Origin: an uncultured Clostridia bacterium | Lineage (GTDB): Bacteria > Bacillota_A > Clostridia > Christensenellales > CAG-138 | Assembly (NCBI GenBank): GCA_946623765.1 | Contig: CAMORL010000120.1 | Coordinates: 1 to 5,059 of the forward strand | Reading direction: 5' to 3' | DNA length: 5,059 nucleotides | Part shown: one piece after another, positions 1-5,048 of the stretch | Position numbering within the stretch: position 1 is the first letter of the stretch | How the letters are laid out: the number at the start of each line of letters is the position of its first letter | Translations under genes and position numbers: made by a program | Notes under the pieces: generated by a model | Told to the model about the DNA's origin: nothing | Seen by the model: only the letters and a program-made list of their open reading frames with translations | Database searches by the model: none

Positions 1-690
1 CACCACGATCCGCGAATGTCCGACGGGAACCGAAACCGTTTCGTTCATCGTCGCGTTGACGATCGTACCGAGCGTGTCGTCCGTGACCTGAATCTCTGTC
101 TTATATGCATTGATAGTCCCGTTCGTGCCGTTTGCGTACCAAAGGGCTGCCTTGACGTCGCCGTTTTCCGTCTGCCACATCAGGAAGAGTGTTGTATCGT
201 AGCTGCCTTGATATACCATATCGCTGTTCAGGAACAGGTAGTTGTTTCCGTAGAAGGTTCCGGAATTGCGGGCGCGGGCGAACTCGTCCCCAAAACCCGG
301 GTAAGCCGACTCGATGCAATCCGCTATGATCTCGTTCGACAGCGCGCTGAGAACCTCCCTCGACTCCATGCCGTACGCAAGCTGCAGACCGCCGTTTTCA
401 TAATGCGCAAGCACATATCCGTCCGTAGAACTGCGGCGGGTGTTCGGATGCACGCCCGTTACGTTATAAAACGTATATGCAATCCAGCAGTAGCCGTCCT
501 TGCTTCCCGCAACAAAGCCGTCACGGTGATCATATTCGTCGTACTTCCGCCAGTTGTTGCCGAAATCTTGCCGAATAACGCTTGCGTCCGTGTCATAATA
601 CAGAGCGCGGAACGCTTCGTAGTCGTTGCGGTTCGCCGCATTGACCATCTCGTCAAACAGATCCCAGTAAAGCTCCATGATCCGCGCGTC
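1..690 (-). repeat. Ectodomain module 3 of the second sigma protein (residues 866 to the window edge)
   Basis: The landmarks are DARIMELYWDLFDE, RNDYEAFRALYY, KDGYCWIAYTFYN, AHYENGGLQLAYG, YGNNYLFLNSD, MWQTENGDVKAALWYANGT and VSVPVGHSRIVV. It starts 259 residues after module 2. Its helix and DY.x.F segment are closest to module 2, while its NYLFLN and MWQTE segments are closest to module 1; a 16-bp stretch of DNA is identical between modules 1 and 3 (166-181 and 1780-1795). The last strand, expected to read like FTIPA, lies beyond the window. Confidence 0.7.
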
Positions 691-3285
691 GGAAACCTGC
701 TCGATCACCGGCGCATTCAGATCCATTTCCGTTTCGTCACGCAGATTACCCCACCAGAAATCTGTATGCACCGCATTCGCGGGAATCGTAAAAACCCGCA
801 CCGCATAGCGGTGTGCCGGAACCGTCACCGGCTGCGCGACCGTATAATCGGTCACCGCATTGCGCTCCTCATTTTGAATGACAATTCTCGTCTGCTGCGG
901 TACGACCGTTTCGCCGGTGCCGTTCGTATACAGGACCAGCGCTTTGCATTCGCCGCTGTCCGTCTGCCGGATCGCCGCCGTAAACACGTCGATCGTTCCG
1001 CGTGTGACCTTTCGGCTGTCTGTCAGAATCCTGCAGTTCGAGTCGTATTTCCAGAACGCATTTTGCGGCGCGCTGTCCTGTGCAAACTCCGGCGAAAGCG
1101 ACTCATAAAACGAAGGCATCATGCCGTCGATCATCGAATCGGGGAACGGCTGATCGGGATCGGGTCGGATAAACCGCAGCCTGCCGTCGCGGTAATGCAC
1201 CGGCACGTGTTCGGTCAGCGAATCCGTGGGGTCGCCTGCGCCGTCATAGGCTGCAATGATCCAGTAATACCCGTCTCCGCTGCCGGAGATCTGTGCTTTG
1301 CGCTGTGTGTACGCGTCATATTGTTCCCAATCGTACCCGTATGCAGCTTCGATTTCCGATGCTTCGACGTTCTCGAAGCAGTCAGCAAACGTCTGATAAT
1401 CCCGCCGTTTCGCAGCTTCGGCGGAATCGTCGACCAGGTCCCAGAACAGTTCCACGATCTGCTCCTCCGGGGGCAGCTCCTGAAGAGCAGACTCCTCGGG
1501 CGAGGCTTCCGCGGGTTCCGATTCCAGTATTTCTACCGGTGCGGTACCATACATGCAGGAATCGAACGAAACGTCCTTCGGGATCCACGGACGATCGGCA
1601 GGGACGGTGAAAACGGCAAGGATCGCCCTGTGCGGGGGGATCGGCTCGGTTCCCCGGAACGTCTCTGGTTCGCTCACAGGCTGCCCGCCTTCGTTCATGA
1701 CGTCAAAAGCGAATTGATAATCGGTCAGCGTTTCCTCCGTGCCATTTGAGATCCAAAACGCAACCCGCGTCTCCCCGGCTTCCGTCTGCCACATCTGAAC
1801 CGGCTCGCTAAGCACCTTTTCCTCTCCGTAAGCCGTGATCTGCAGCTTGTCGTTCAAAAACAGATAGTTGTCCCCGAACCACATGGACTTCGGCGACGTG
1901 CGCATTTCCTCCGCGTACGTCGGACAGACCGGTTCAAAGCGCGCGGCAATGACGGCGTCCCGTTTTTCAACCAGCGCAGCATCGGGGTTTATCAGGTAGT
2001 ACAATCTGCCGTTTTCATAGCAGACAAATGCGGTTTCATTTTGTTCGGAAAAAGCCGTTGCGCTGTTCATCCTGTCTTCATAACGGCCCGCATCCACGAT
2101 CCAGAAGCTGTTTTGGAATCTCGCGGCAACGAAGGTGTCCCGTTGACAGAGCTGATCCTGCAGAAAACGCCCGCTGAATGCCTGCATGGAAGGCGTCTCG
2201 CCGCCGTTTTTATCGGAAAAGCAGGACCGGAACGTCTCATCGTCGTTCTGATACGCCGCCAAATCGCGCTTGCTGCTCAGTTCGTAATACAAACGGATGA
2301 TCTCCTTGTCGGAGCGATTGTCCGGAAACTCGGTCAAATGCTCCTCCTCTTCCGGGGTTTCCGTCGCTTCCGGAATCGTCGGCGTCCGGTTTGTCTTCCA
2401 TCTCTGCGCAAGCATCGTGCCGACGCCGGCGAGCAATCCGACCGAAACGACCGCCGTCGCGACCTTGATCCCGATCGATGCGGCTGCGCTTCCGGCGCTC
2501 TTTGCGGCTGCTCCTGCCGCGGCTGCAGCGGGCATGTTGCCCGTTGCGGTCGCCGCCGCGTCGGACACCGCTGCTCCCGCCGCCGCTCTTGCAGCGCTTG
2601 CGCGGACGATCTCCGCCGTGACCGGAGACTTGGTCGCCTTGGCGAGCTTGCCGAGGTAATATCCGAGGAACGGGATCGGCGTTATGCCATAAAGCTTGAA
2701 GCCGCTCTTTTCATAGCGTTCGACGCCTTCCTTGATCGACTTTCGCGCATAGTTCAGACGGCTCTTGATCGTGCCTTCGGAGACGTTCAGCGCGTCGGCA
2801 ATTTCACGCGTTTTCATTTCGTCGAAATAATACAGCATGACGCACATGCGCTGTTCGTCCGGAAGCGAGTCGACCAGACCCAGAATCATCCGCTGTGTTT
2901 CGGCATTGTCCACGACCTTGTCCGGGACGCTCTGCTCATCGGTCTGCTCGAACATGGCGAACGGATCGTTCCCATCCTCGTCCGACGACAGAAACACCTC
3001 CCGTTTCGTTTGGGAAAGGTGCTGCTTGCAGCGGTTTGCGGTGATGCGATTGACCCACGCGACATAGGTTCCGGGATCGCGCAGGGTGCCGATTTTGCGG
3101 TACGCCGTGATCAGAATCTCCTGTGTGACGTCCCGTGCGTCCTCCTCGCTTCGAAGGATCCTCAGGCAGGTATAATAGACGGAATCCTGCACGTCCGCAA
3201 GGATCCGGTCCATTGCCGCGGCGTTGCCGTTCTGCGCCGCTTTCACGTCCTTCGCTATGTCCGTATACGCTCTTTTGACACTCAT
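1..3285 (-). CDS. Giant membrane-tethered ECF-like sigma factor with a triplicated C-terminal module (3' end outside the window)
   Basis: Translating from the ATG at 3285 gives 1095 codons without a stop up to the left window edge; the C-terminus is missing. Residues 1-190 are an ECF-like sigma module: region 2 about 25-92 (VTQEILITAYRKIGTLRDP, then WVNRITANRCK) and region 4 about 131-187 (LPDEQRMCV; helix-turn-helix TREIADALNVSEGTIKSR). A juxtamembrane GFKL...IPFLG stretch (195-207) is followed by an Ala-rich segment (about 224-271), a hydrophobic helix (275-293), an acidic ETPEEEE linker (about 306-322) and three divergent repeats starting near residues 326, 607 and 866. The sigma part should recruit core RNA polymerase to promoters; the repeats are probably extracytoplasmic and may sense or bind a ligand, which is inference. 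ECF sigma factors are usually under 200 residues, so this is more than five times the normal size. Probably co-transcribed with the paralogue 115 bp upstream. Confidence 0.9.
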   Translation of the reverse strand, partial: MSVKRAYTDIAKDVKAAQNGNAAAMDRILADVQDSVYYTCLRILRSEEDARDVTQEILITAYRKIGTLRDPGTYVAWVNRITANRCKQHLSQTKREVFLSSDEDGNDPFAMFEQTDEQSVPDKVVDNAETQRMILGLVDSLPDEQRMCVMLYYFDEMKTREIADALNVSEGTIKSRLNYARKSIKEGVERYEKSGFKLYGITPIPFLGYYLGKLAKATKSPVTAEIVRASAARAAAGAAVSDAAATATGNMPAAAAAGAAAKSAGSAAASIGIKVATAVVSVGLLAGVGTMLAQRWKTNRTPTIPEATETPEEEEHLTEFPDNRSDKEIIRLYYELSSKRDLAAYQNDDETFRSCFSDKNGGETPSMQAFSGRFLQDQLCQRDTFVAARFQNSFWIVDAGRYEDRMNSATAFSEQNETAFVCYENGRLYYLINPDAALVEKRDAVIAARFEPVCPTYAEEMRTSPKSMWFGDNYLFLNDKLQITAYGEEKVLSEPVQMWQTEAGETRVAFWISNGTEETLTDYQFAFDVMNEGGQPVSEPETFRGTEPIPPHRAILAVFTVPADRPWIPKDVSFDSCMYGTAPVEILESEPAEASPEESALQELPPEEQIVELFWDLVDDSAEAAKRRDYQTFADCFENVEASEIEAAYGYDWEQYDAYTQRKAQISGSGDGYYWIIAAYDGAGDPTDSLTEHVPVHYRDGRLRFIRPDPDQPFPDSMIDGMMPSFYESLSPEFAQDSAPQNAFWKYDSNCRILTDSRKVTRGTIDVFTAAIRQTDSGECKALVLYTNGTGETVVPQQTRIVIQNEERNAVTDYTVAQPVTVPAHRYAVRVFTIPANAVHTDFWWGNLRDETEMDLNAPVIEQVSDARIMELYWDLFDEMVNAANRNDYEAFRALYYDTDASVIRQDFGNNWRKYDEYDHRDGFVAGSKDGYCWIAYTFYNVTGVHPNTRRSSTDGYVLAHYENGGLQLAYGMESREVLSALSNEIIADCIESAYPGFGDEFARARNSGTFYGNNYLFLNSDMVYQGSYDTTLFLMWQTENGDVKAALWYANGTNGTINAYKTEIQVTDDTLGTIVNATMNETVSVPVGHSRIVV
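742..1467 (-). repeat. Ectodomain module 2 of the second sigma protein (residues about 607-848)
   Basis: The same order of landmarks recurs: EEQIVELFWDL helix, RRDYQTFADCF, GDGYYWIIAAYDG, VHYRDGRLRFI, then QTDSGECKALVLYTNGTGET and VPAHRYAVRVFTIPA. The spacing from module 1 is 281 residues. It lacks a clear copy of the 'NYLFLN' segment found in modules 1 and 3, having FWKYDSNCRIL at that place. Confidence 0.7.
1561..2310 (-). repeat. Ectodomain module 1 of the second sigma protein (residues about 326-575)
   Basis: The module opens with a helix (DKEIIRLYYEL), has a central part with FWIVDAGRY and VCYENGRLYYLINPD, then FGDNYLFLND, and closes with a beta-rich part: MWQTEAGETRVAFWISNG, then IPPHRAILAVFTVPADRPW. 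The N-terminal half recalls small NTF2-like or SnoaL-like domains and the C-terminal half recalls beta-sandwich surface domains with an 'xNGT ... PPH ... F' pattern such as SLAP; both comparisons are from memory and weak. An acidic Glu/Pro linker (about 580-606) joins it to module 2. Confidence 0.7.
2407..2463 (-). other. Predicted transmembrane helix of the second sigma protein (residues about 275-293)
   Basis: The 19-residue stretch VATAVVSVGLLAGVGTMLA has no charge and sits between K274 and QRWKTNR. Its GVGT lines up with GVGT in the paralogue's helix once an Ala-rich insertion of about 36 residues (within 224-271) is allowed for. As in the paralogue, the basic residues are on the C-terminal flank. 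Confidence 0.7.
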
Positions 3286-3292
3286 TCCCTTT

Positions 3293-3296
3293 CTCC
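3293..3296 (-). promoter_or_regulatory. Ribosome binding site of the second sigma gene
   Basis: The minus strand reads GAGGGGAGAAAGGGA directly before the ATG at 3285-3283. The GGAG core lies at 3296-3293, seven bases from the start codon. An in-frame stop lies upstream at 3309-3307, so the gene cannot begin more than a few codons earlier, and the first residues align with the start of the paralogue. Confidence 0.75.
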
Positions 3297-3307
3297 CCTC
3301 AAAGTAT

Positions 3308-3364
3308 CATATCCGTCCCTTTGCCGCAGCACCGATCGAACCGCTGCGAACCGGAACGGATATG
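3308..3364 (-). promoter_or_regulatory. Long hairpin in the gap between the two sigma genes
   Basis: On the minus-strand transcript CATATCCGTTCC (3364-3353) can pair with GGGACGGATATG (3319-3308), giving 12 base pairs with a single G-U wobble. Inside the 33-base loop, CGCAGC pairs with GCTGCG for a further 6 base pairs. No T-run follows the stem, so it is unlikely to be an intrinsic terminator. It ends 22 bases before the ATG of the second sigma gene and just upstream of its ribosome binding site, where it could act in mRNA processing, stability or translation. The gap of 115 bp (3286-3400) shows no convincing promoter. Confidence 0.6.
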
Positions 3365-3400
3365 CTTTCGCTTTCTCTATTTGATCCGCCGCAGGCAAGC

Positions 3401-4819
3401 TCAGCGATAGCTGTAAAAGACGGCGGTTTCGATCGTAACGCAGCAATTCTCTTCGGTCGTGATTTCGACCGGTTCGTCGCTCCATGCGCCGTACGTGTAC
3501 ACAAACGTCGGAATCGACGGTTTTTCGCTCTGCCCGTCCTCCGAAAGCACCTTGCGCATCGTCACCCTGCGGTAACGGATCGCGGTACGGATCTCCGTAC
3601 CCTCCGGCGGGAGCTCCATGCTCCACGCGCTCCATTCCTTCTCCGGCTCCTCGACCGTCGGTTCTTCCGCCGCATCCTCGCACACCGGTTCTTGAACGTG
3701 CTCCGGCGTTTCCGGGGTCTCTGCCGTTTCTTCCGGGGTCTCTGCCGTTTCTTCCGGGGTCTCTGCCGTTTCTTCCGAAACTGCAGGCGATACCGGCGCA
3801 GCGGGACACGTTCCCTTCCGCACCGGAATCTCTTCTTGCGGTTCGTCCGGCGCCGTCTTCCAAGCCAGATCATTCCGGTGGGAGCTGTCCCCGAACATAT
3901 CCGCGTACGAACCGGACTTTTCGAGCGAAGTCTCCGACGCTTCACAGCTTCCGAATGAGAGGTCGTACCCGTCGTACTCTCGCGATGCAACCCCGCAGAT
4001 TGCCTTTTCGGGCGGCGGCGTCATCCGTTTTTTCGCGCTGTCGTTCATCGCGACTCCGGTTCCGACGCCGAGCGCGACGGTTGCCACGAGTCCCGCAACC
4101 AGTCTCTGTACGGTCCCCGCAAGCGCGCTGCCCGATCCGGCGAGCGCAGGGGCGATTTCTCTTTCCGCGAACAGCTTCAGGCTGTGGATGAGATCGCCGA
4201 AGAACGGCACGGAGATCATGCTGCACAGGCGGAATCCCTTTGCTTCATACCGTTCGAGACAGGTCTTGATCGACTTGCGCGCATAGTTCAGACGGCTCTT
4301 GACCGTTCCCTCGGACACGCCGAGCGCGTCTGCGATCTCACGCGTTTTCATCTCGTGGAAATAATGCATCAGGACGCACATGCGCTGCTCGTCCGGCAGC
4401 CCGTCGATCACGTCGCGGATCAGCTCCTGGGTTTCGCTCTTCTCCAGCACCGTTTCCGGAACGGTCTCTTCGTCCATGGAAGCGTACGCTTCAAACGGAT
4501 CGTCCTCGTCCTCCGTCCTCGGCGCAAGGAATTCGACGTTCTTTGCGGAAAGCACGTTCTTGCAGTAGTTCGCGGTGATTCGGCGCACCCAGCCGATGTA
4601 GGCCGTCGGATCCTTCAGCGTGCCGATCCGTTTGAAGATCGTTACCGTGATATCCTGCGTCGCGTCCGATGCGCGGTCCTCGCTGCGCAGCATTTTGAGA
4701 CAGGTATAATAGACCATGTCGCGCACGCATTCGATGATTCTGTCCTGCGCGCGGCGATCGTGATTCTGCGCTGCGATAACGTCCTTAGCCAGCTCAAAGT
4801 ATTCATGATTCTCCCTCAT
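3401..4819 (-). CDS. Membrane-tethered ECF-like sigma factor with a short W-S/Y-x-Y-R C-terminal domain
   Basis: This 472-residue protein carries an RNA polymerase sigma module at its N-terminus. Region 2 covers about residues 25-92, with the typical ATQD...IGTLKDP..YIGWV.RITANYCK signature. A poorly conserved acidic linker (about 93-130) and region 4 (about 131-187) follow; the helix-turn-helix lies in TREIADALGVSEGTVKSR. A conserved juxtamembrane stretch GFRL...VPFFG (195-208) precedes one hydrophobic helix (about 240-258). Beyond it come a Lys/Arg cluster, a 130-residue acidic Glu/Pro/Thr linker with three EETAETP repeats (349-370), and a domain with two Trp-Ser repeats (397-472). ECF sigma factors are normally under 200 residues, so the C-terminal 280 residues are an addition. 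By family knowledge, residues 1-190 should bind core RNA polymerase and promoter DNA; that the tail is outside the cell is inference. TGA stop at 3403-3401. Confidence 0.9.
   Translation of the reverse strand: MRENHEYFELAKDVIAAQNHDRRAQDRIIECVRDMVYYTCLKMLRSEDRASDATQDITVTIFKRIGTLKDPTAYIGWVRRITANYCKNVLSAKNVEFLAPRTEDEDDPFEAYASMDEETVPETVLEKSETQELIRDVIDGLPDEQRMCVLMHYFHEMKTREIADALGVSEGTVKSRLNYARKSIKTCLERYEAKGFRLCSMISVPFFGDLIHSLKLFAEREIAPALAGSGSALAGTVQRLVAGLVATVALGVGTGVAMNDSAKKRMTPPPEKAICGVASREYDGYDLSFGSCEASETSLEKSGSYADMFGDSSHRNDLAWKTAPDEPQEEIPVRKGTCPAAPVSPAVSEETAETPEETAETPEETAETPETPEHVQEPVCEDAAEEPTVEEPEKEWSAWSMELPPEGTEIRTAIRYRRVTMRKVLSEDGQSEKPSIPTFVYTYGAWSDEPVEITTEENCCVTIETAVFYSYR
3404..3634 (-). 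other. C-terminal domain of the first sigma protein with two W-S ... Y-x-Y-R repeats
   Basis: Residues 396-472 hold two degenerate repeats. The first starts EWSAWS and ends with RTAIRYRR (residues 396-418); the second starts GAWSDEP and ends with ETAVFYSYR at the very C-terminus (445-472). The pattern Trp-Ser followed about 15-20 residues later by an alternating Tyr/Arg strand resembles thrombospondin type 1-like W-x-x-W repeats that occur in surface proteins of Clostridia, but lacks the usual paired cysteines (only Cys459-Cys460 are present here). Assignment to that fold is tentative. Confidence 0.5.
3710..3777 (-). repeat. Perfect 21-bp tandem repeat, three copies plus 5 bp, in the linker of the first sigma protein
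   Basis: Three identical 21-bp units occupy 3710-3730, 3731-3751 and 3752-3772, and the first five bases of a fourth follow at 3773-3777. Each unit encodes a seven-residue Glu/Thr/Pro-rich block (EETAETP). The unit length is a multiple of three, so gain or loss of copies would lengthen or shorten the linker without a frameshift. The exact identity, including third codon positions, points to recent expansion by slippage or unequal recombination. Confidence 0.95.
4046..4102 (-). other. Predicted transmembrane helix of the first sigma protein (residues about 240-258)
   Basis: A 19-residue uncharged stretch, LVAGLVATVALGVGTGVAM, follows R239 and is followed by the charged NDSAKKR segment. It shares the tetrapeptide GVGT with the corresponding helix of the neighbouring sigma protein, so the membrane segment was part of the duplicated ancestor. 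The basic cluster lies on the side proposed to be outside, which is not what the positive-inside rule favours, so topology is uncertain. Confidence 0.7.
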
Positions 4820-4823
4820 TTTA

Positions 4824-4829
4824 TCCCCC
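4824..4829 (-). promoter_or_regulatory. Ribosome binding site of the first sigma gene
   Basis: The minus strand reads GGGGGA followed by TAAA and then the ATG at 4819-4817. The purine run is a recognisable Shine-Dalgarno sequence, with a rather short four-base spacer. It supports the 4819 start, which is also the only Met near the N-terminus and which lines up exactly with the start of the paralogous gene. Confidence 0.65.
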
Positions 4830-4841
4830 GAAGATAATAGA

Positions 4842-4870
4842 ATTATAATAAAATAGTGCTTGTTTGTAAA
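4842..4870 (-). promoter_or_regulatory. Sigma-A-type promoter of the tandem sigma-factor genes
   Basis: On the minus strand a -35 box TTTACA (4870-4865; one mismatch to TTGACA) and a perfect -10 box TATAAT (4847-4842) are separated by 17 bases, the optimal spacing for the housekeeping sigma factor. The region is clearly AT-richer than its surroundings. Transcription would start near 4835, giving a leader of only about 15 bases that still contains the ribosome binding site of the 4819 gene. This indicates that the sigma genes are expressed from a vegetative promoter, rather than only from an ECF-type autoregulated one. The downstream gene at 3285 has no comparable promoter of its own and is probably read through from here. 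Confidence 0.85.
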
Positions 4871-4871
4871 G

Positions 4872-4923
4872 TCGGTATCCGATTGCCCGTCCGGAAACAG
4901 ATCTTTATGTATCGGTTTCCGGT
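4872..4923. promoter_or_regulatory. Two copies of a 12-bp operator-like element (TCGGTWTCCGRT) upstream of the -35 box
   Basis: TCGGTATCCGAT at 4872-4883 and TCGGTTTCCGGT at 4912-4923 match at 10 of 12 positions and are exactly 40 bp apart, close to four helical turns, so both would face the same side of the DNA. The first copy is itself nearly palindromic (TCGG-TAT-CCGA) and ends one base before the -35 box at 4870-4865. The placement fits a regulator binding site acting on the sigma-gene promoter. This is an inference from position and repetition; the element is short and could be chance. Confidence 0.35.
4891..4922. repeat. Inverted repeat with 8-bp perfect arms at the end of the small ORF
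   Basis: CCGGAAAC at 4891-4898 is the exact reverse complement of GTTTCCGG at 4915-4922, with a 16-base loop that contains the TAA stop of the small ORF. On the minus strand no T-run follows the stem, so it is not a classical intrinsic terminator for the small ORF. On the plus strand it is followed by a pyrimidine-rich stretch (TTCTTCCTTTTCCC), but no plus-strand gene ends here. It may be a weak terminator, an mRNA 3'-end stabiliser or part of a protein-binding region upstream of the promoter. Confidence 0.45.
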
Positions 4924-5048
4924 TCTTCCTTTTCCCTTAACCCCTTCTTATCGGGCTGCGCAGGATCCGATCCGCATTCCTTTTTGGGATACGGATGCAG
5001 CTTCGCGTCTTTCAGAAGACTCGCGCGAATCAGCTCGTAATAAGTCAT
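4905..5048 (-). CDS. Small hypothetical protein, 47 residues (or the 3' end of a longer gene entering from the right)
   Basis: An open frame starts with ATG at 5048-5046 and ends with TAA at 4907-4905. A GGAG ribosome binding site lies at 5059-5056, seven bases before the ATG, which supports this start. The protein begins MTYYELIRASLLKDAKLHPY and ends in a highly charged tail rich in Lys, Glu, Asp and Pro; there is no signal peptide or membrane segment. I do not recognise a family. The frame stays open upstream of the ATG for the few codons left in the window, so it could instead be the C-terminal end of a longer protein. Its stop lies inside the 4891-4922 inverted repeat. It runs in the same direction as the two sigma genes, but a strong promoter lies between them, so it need not share their transcript. 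Confidence 0.5.
   Translation of the reverse strand: MTYYELIRASLLKDAKLHPYPKKECGSDPAQPDKKGLREKEEPETDT

Noticed and set aside
16..1749. A 577-codon open frame on the plus strand, with another of 447 codons at 2041-3384
   Set aside because: Both are exactly codon-aligned antisense to the second sigma gene. They stay open only because that gene rarely uses TTA, CTA and TCA codons. The peptides are Arg/Val/Ile-rich with no domain, and no promoter or ribosome binding site supports them, whereas the minus-strand translation gives clear sigma domains and repeats.
3165..3180. TATAAT-like motif on the plus strand at 3168-3180, and again near 4703
   Set aside because: Both lie in the antisense of the conserved VYYTCL codons of the sigma region 2 paralogues; no matching -35 box or downstream plus-strand gene exists.
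3306..3334. TATGAT (3311-3306) as a -10 box for a separate promoter of the second sigma gene
   Set aside because: No hexamer resembling TTGACA is found 16-18 bases upstream, and the motif overlaps the hairpin stem.
3282..3863. A 193-codon minus-strand frame that overlaps the 3' part of the first sigma gene and ends in an ATGA overlap with the start of the second
   Set aside because: The ATGA overlap looks like translational coupling, but the peptide is Arg/Gly-rich, has no recognisable domain, and its repeats are just the 21-bp units read in another frame. No ribosome binding site or slippery frameshift site was seen near its start.
4184..4837. A 217-codon open frame on the plus strand
   Set aside because: It is codon-aligned antisense to the sigma domain of the first gene and covers that gene's start and ribosome binding site. 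It resembles part of the other antisense frame only because the two sigma domains underneath are paralogous.
4891..4935. Plus-strand intrinsic terminator formed by the inverted repeat and the following pyrimidine run
   Set aside because: The tract is mixed C/T rather than a T-run, the loop is long (16 bases), and no plus-strand gene lies upstream to be terminated.
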